A stretch of 9,093 nt of DNA from Gammaproteobacteria bacterium (GTDB lineage Bacteria > Pseudomonadota > Gammaproteobacteria > JAURND01): the NCBI GenBank assembly GCA_030830425.1, contig JAURND010000059.1:1-9093 (forward strand). Direction: 5' to 3'. Each line of letters begins with the position of its first letter. Within the stretch, counting starts at the first letter, position 1. Under the pieces are notes generated by a model. The model had not been told where the DNA came from. It worked only from the letters and a program-made list of their open reading frames with translations, and made no database searches. Shown here piece after piece: positions 7,152 through 9,093 of this stretch. Position numbers and translations under genes: made by a program.

Positions 7152-7868
7152 ATACAACATTGGATTCACGGGTTTTCCAGCTTCACGAATCTCAAAATGT
7201 AAGGTTGGTTTCCCTGAATCATTGATACCCATCTTGGCAATAGATTGCCCTGCTTTCACGACTTGTCCTTCTTTGACGATAATAACCTGATTAAACGCAT
7301 AAGCACTAAGCTGATTTTCATTATGTTTGATAATAATCAGATTGCCATAGCCTGGCAAACTGGCACCTGCATACACGACTTTTCCCGTATCAATCGCCAT
7401 AATGGGTTGACCTAAGGTACCGCTAATATCGATCCCTTTATTTCCGCCAGCGGCTTGTGAAAAACCCTTGGTGATTTTACCCGTGGTTGGCCATTTTAAA
7501 TGCGTAGGCGTGGGCGATAACGAAGCCGCGGGAGCGATGGCATTTGAAACCAAGGTAGGCTGAGCAATGGTGGTAGCAGTTTGTGCAGGAGGATTATTCG
7601 TAGACTCTTCACCAGCTGTCAGGTGCAACACTTGGCCTTTTGACAAATGATAAGGTTCTTGCAAATGATTGGCATTGGCTAATGCACGATAATCGGTATC
7701 AAAAGCCCAAGCGATCGAATAAATAGAATCATTAGTTTGTACACGATATTCGCTAGCTTTCGCATCTCCCTGTTTCCAGCCGTCAATAATCGGCGCTTCA
7801 TGTATAATACGATTGCTACAAGCAGCCAGTGTGATTAAAACCATAAAACCGGTTAAAAATGAGCGCAT
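7134..7868 (-). CDS. nlpD: NlpD-like lipoprotein: LysM plus degenerate M23 (LytM) domain
   Basis: This is a predicted outer-membrane lipoprotein that activates septal peptidoglycan amidases (AmiC in E. coli). Residues 1-17 form a lipoprotein signal peptide with lipobox LAAC (Cys17); Ser18 at +2 is compatible with outer-membrane sorting. A LysM domain spans about 39-83 (YRVQTNDSIYSIAWAFDTDY...LSKGQVLHL), a Thr/Pro/Ala-rich linker about 90-125, and an M23 fold about 126-240 (GGNKGIDISG, KVVYAGASLPGYGNLIIIKH, LHFEIREAGKPVNP). The first zinc-ligand His is replaced (NKGID, with Asp147 retained) and the YAHN-type position reads YAFN (190-193); only LHFEIR keeps a His. It should therefore be a non-catalytic activator rather than an endopeptidase. 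The ATG directly follows the surE stop, and its AAAGGA Shine-Dalgarno (7876-7881) lies inside surE, suggesting translational coupling. The last five residues (YTART) and the stop are encoded by a repeat element. Neither pcm nor rpoS is adjacent. Confidence 0.93.
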   Translation of the reverse strand: MRSFLTGFMVLITLAACSNRIIHEAPIIDGWKQGDAKASEYRVQTNDSIYSIAWAFDTDYRALANANHLQEPYHLSKGQVLHLTAGEESTNNPPAQTATTIAQPTLVSNAIAPAASLSPTPTHLKWPTTGKITKGFSQAAGGNKGIDISGTLGQPIMAIDTGKVVYAGASLPGYGNLIIIKHNENQLSAYAFNQVIIVKEGQVVKAGQSIAKMGINDSGKPTLHFEIREAGKPVNPMLYYTART

Positions 7869-8630
7869 TTATAAATCCTTTATCCAAGTTGATAGTGATT
7901 CAAAAGCTGCATAATTAGTGAGATCAACTTTCAAGGGGGTTATTGATACCCGTTTAGTATTGAGGGCATAAAAATCAGTGCCTGGCCCTGCATCTTGCTC
8001 AGGCCCTGCTGGTCCTACCCAATAAACGGGAATACCGCGTGGATCTAACTGACGAATCACTCGCTCAGCGATATGTCGCGTGCCCAAACGCGTGATCTCA
8101 AAACCCGCTATTTCATGAAGCGGCAAATTCGGAATATTCACATTTAAAATAGTATGCGCAGCTAAAGGATGCTGTATCAATCGTTTGATTAATCTCACCG
8201 CAATTGCACCCGCCGTTTCATAATAATAATGAGAAGTGGATTCAGTATGCGTGGCACCGATAGAAAACGCAACCGCAGGCACCCCTAAAGAGCGACCTTC
8301 TATCGCAGCAGCCACTGTGCCCGAATATAAAATATCATCACCTAAATTAGCACCTTCGTTGATACCAGAAACCACCATATCGGGTAAGGTTTCCAGTAAA
8401 CCTGTCAGCGCCAAATGAACACAGTCGGTGGGTGTGCCTTCTACACTCCAGATATCTTCACTAAGCTCTTTAACACGAATGGGGTGCGCTAAAGTCAACG
8501 AATTGCTGGCGCCACTGCGATTACGATCAGGCGCAATAATATGCGTGGTCGCGATTTCTTTTAGGTGCTCAGCCAAAACACGAATGCCTGTGGCATAAAC
8601 CCCATCATCGTTGCTGACGAGTATTTTCAT
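7869..8630 (-). CDS. surE: 5'/3'-nucleotidase SurE
   Basis: SurE is a cytoplasmic, metal-dependent phosphatase that dephosphorylates nucleoside 5'- and 3'-monophosphates and is linked to stationary-phase survival. The 253-residue product matches E. coli SurE (253) along its length: SNDDG (6-10) with metal-binding Asp8 and Asp9, APDRNRSGASNSLTL (33-47) with Ser39, GTPTDCVHLAL (65-75), VSGINEGANLGDDILYSGT (87-105) with Asn91, AAAIEGR (107-113), DPRG (196-199), DAGPGTDF (213-220) and VSITPLKVDLT (228-238). AGGA at 8638-8641, seven bases before the ATG, supports the start. It is the first gene of a two-gene unit with nlpD (TAAATG junction). In E. coli, pcm lies between them; here it is absent. 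A MITE-like copy begins 70 bases upstream of the start codon, so the promoter is either in that short gap or inside the element. Confidence 0.97.
   Translation of the reverse strand: MKILVSNDDGVYATGIRVLAEHLKEIATTHIIAPDRNRSGASNSLTLAHPIRVKELSEDIWSVEGTPTDCVHLALTGLLETLPDMVVSGINEGANLGDDILYSGTVAAAIEGRSLGVPAVAFSIGATHTESTSHYYYETAGAIAVRLIKRLIQHPLAAHTILNVNIPNLPLHEIAGFEITRLGTRHIAERVIRQLDPRGIPVYWVGPAGPEQDAGPGTDFYALNTKRVSITPLKVDLTNYAAFESLSTWIKDL
7876..7881 (-). promoter_or_regulatory. Ribosome binding site of nlpD inside surE
   Basis: On the minus strand AAAGGA precedes the nlpD ATG by seven bases and overlaps the Lys-Asp codons just before the surE stop. Together with the TAAATG junction this suggests that ribosomes finishing surE re-initiate on nlpD. 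Confidence 0.65.
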
Positions 8631-8637
8631 TGAAGAT

Positions 8638-8641
8638 TCCT
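8638..8641 (-). promoter_or_regulatory. Ribosome binding site of surE
   Basis: AGGA on the minus strand with a seven-base spacer to the surE ATG. It fixes the start that also gives the family's conserved MKILVSNDDG N terminus. Confidence 0.6.
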
Positions 8642-8699
8642 GAGGAGAACTTAAAAAAGGTTCTTATACATTTGAAGTGGGTAAATATGCGTGAATAGA

Positions 8700-8834
8700 T
8701 ATACTCATTCAACCTGAAGGTACTGTCTTTTTCACCTTCAGGTTGAGAAAAAACCAGGAAGTTTTTTAAGGGGGAAGTGTCCTGCTGCCCCCTTAAATTC
8801 AAACAGATGATACTGCTCGTATCAAAAAAGCAGA
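8700..8834 (+). mobile_element. MITE-like element copy F (right end lost), upstream of surE
   Basis: It starts TATACTCATTC (8700) and contains a long terminal hairpin, then AAAAAACCAGGAAG, the TTTTTTAAGGGGG/CCCCCTTAAA central hairpin, TTCAAACAG and the start of the second module TACTGCTCGTATCAAAAAAGC. Similarity to copy E stops near 8834, so the closing TACGAGCAGTATA arm is missing. It begins 70 bases upstream of the surE start. Confidence 0.75.
8709..8746. repeat. 13-bp perfect hairpin in copy F terminus
   Basis: TCAACCTGAAGGT (8709-8721) pairs perfectly with ACCTTCAGGTTGA (8734-8746) around a 12-base loop. It corresponds in position to the GTCTCAC/GTGAGAC hairpin of copy E and the CACTTC.../...GAAGTG hairpin of copy C, but with a different arm sequence. 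Confidence 0.85.
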
Positions 8835-9093
8835 GCAACTATTCACCACCATACAAAGACTGGCATAAACGGTCAGTTTTTAGTCAAGTCTGGCGTAAAA
8901 AATAGCCGAAAAAGCGCAGCATATATGTATATGTGAGCATTTTAAGGGAATTTTTTCCGCCAAAAGTTCTAAAATTGCTGTCTTGACTTGTTTTCTTCTT
9001 GGTTTTTTATTGTGGAAGAAGGCGCCCGCAGCCTGAATGAGGGGTAAAATGGATCCCCACTTTTGCTGGGAAACTTCGCGTTTTTATGAGCAG
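8835..9093. other. Right-edge intergenic region, no gene seen
   Basis: AT-rich, stop-rich sequence with short inverted repeats such as GGGG-TAAAATGGAT-CCCC (near 9040-9058). The segment CCGCCAAAAGTTCTAAAA (from about 8960) faintly recalls the start of R3. No ORF, RNA gene or convincing promoter could be supported. Confidence 0.45.

Noticed and set aside
8605..8838. 77-codon minus-strand ORF overlapping the surE start
   Set aside because: It is almost entirely the reverse strand of element copy F, out of frame with surE, with no coding signature.

Overview
The window looks like chromosomal DNA of an AT-rich gammaproteobacterium. RpoD is a full-length sigma-70 with the long gammaproteobacterial non-conserved region. 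MutL carries the latent-endonuclease motif found in MutH-less bacteria. SurE and NlpD lie side by side as in the gammaproteobacterial surE-(pcm)-nlpD-rpoS locus. A member of the Legionellales (Coxiella/Rickettsiella/Legionella side) would fit the base composition and gene set, but this is inference; no rRNA or marker in the window settles it.

Layout, left to right: a repeat-filled leader (1-343); gcvT (+, 344-1456) standing alone without gcvH/gcvP; a 0.8-kb repeat-rich gap (1457-2254) holding three element copies; rpoD (+, 2255-4126); a short gap; a tRNA with a CAU anticodon best read as tRNA-Ile2 (+, 4359-4437); a 427-base gap between convergent transcription units; mutL (-, 6760-4865); a repeat-filled gap; the tightly coupled pair surE-nlpD (-, 8630-7134, TAAATG junction); and a final 463-base gap with one more element copy and no recognised gene. 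All protein genes are housekeeping genes: one-carbon/glycine metabolism, transcription initiation, mismatch repair, nucleotide hydrolysis and control of septal peptidoglycan splitting. No toxin, phage, defence or CRISPR gene is visible.

The unusual content is between the genes. A MITE-like element of about 150-175 bp occurs seven times (A 1-123, G 1482-1655, B 1654-1802, C 2050-2220, D 4739-4837, E 6989-7151, F 8700-8834). Its ends read TATACT...AGTATA, its terminal inverted repeats are imperfect (about 26 bp), and it contains three hairpins in a row. Copies are mosaics: the termini and the central GGGGG/CCCCC hairpin are shared, while the interiors are swapped between two alleles. The terminal hairpin keeps base pairing although its arm sequence changes from copy to copy. 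Two copies are joined end to end (G+B) with a 36-bp near-perfect palindrome at the joint; A and B are near-identical and inverted around gcvT; copy E supplies the last five codons and the stop of nlpD; copy C ends 34 bases before the rpoD start codon. Two further repeat families (a widespread type of CGCGAAGCGTCCCGA palindrome and a roughly 135-bp family called R3 here) are interleaved with it. The overall picture is a genome whose intergenic space has been colonised by small non-autonomous palindromic elements; the transposase that would move them is not in this window.
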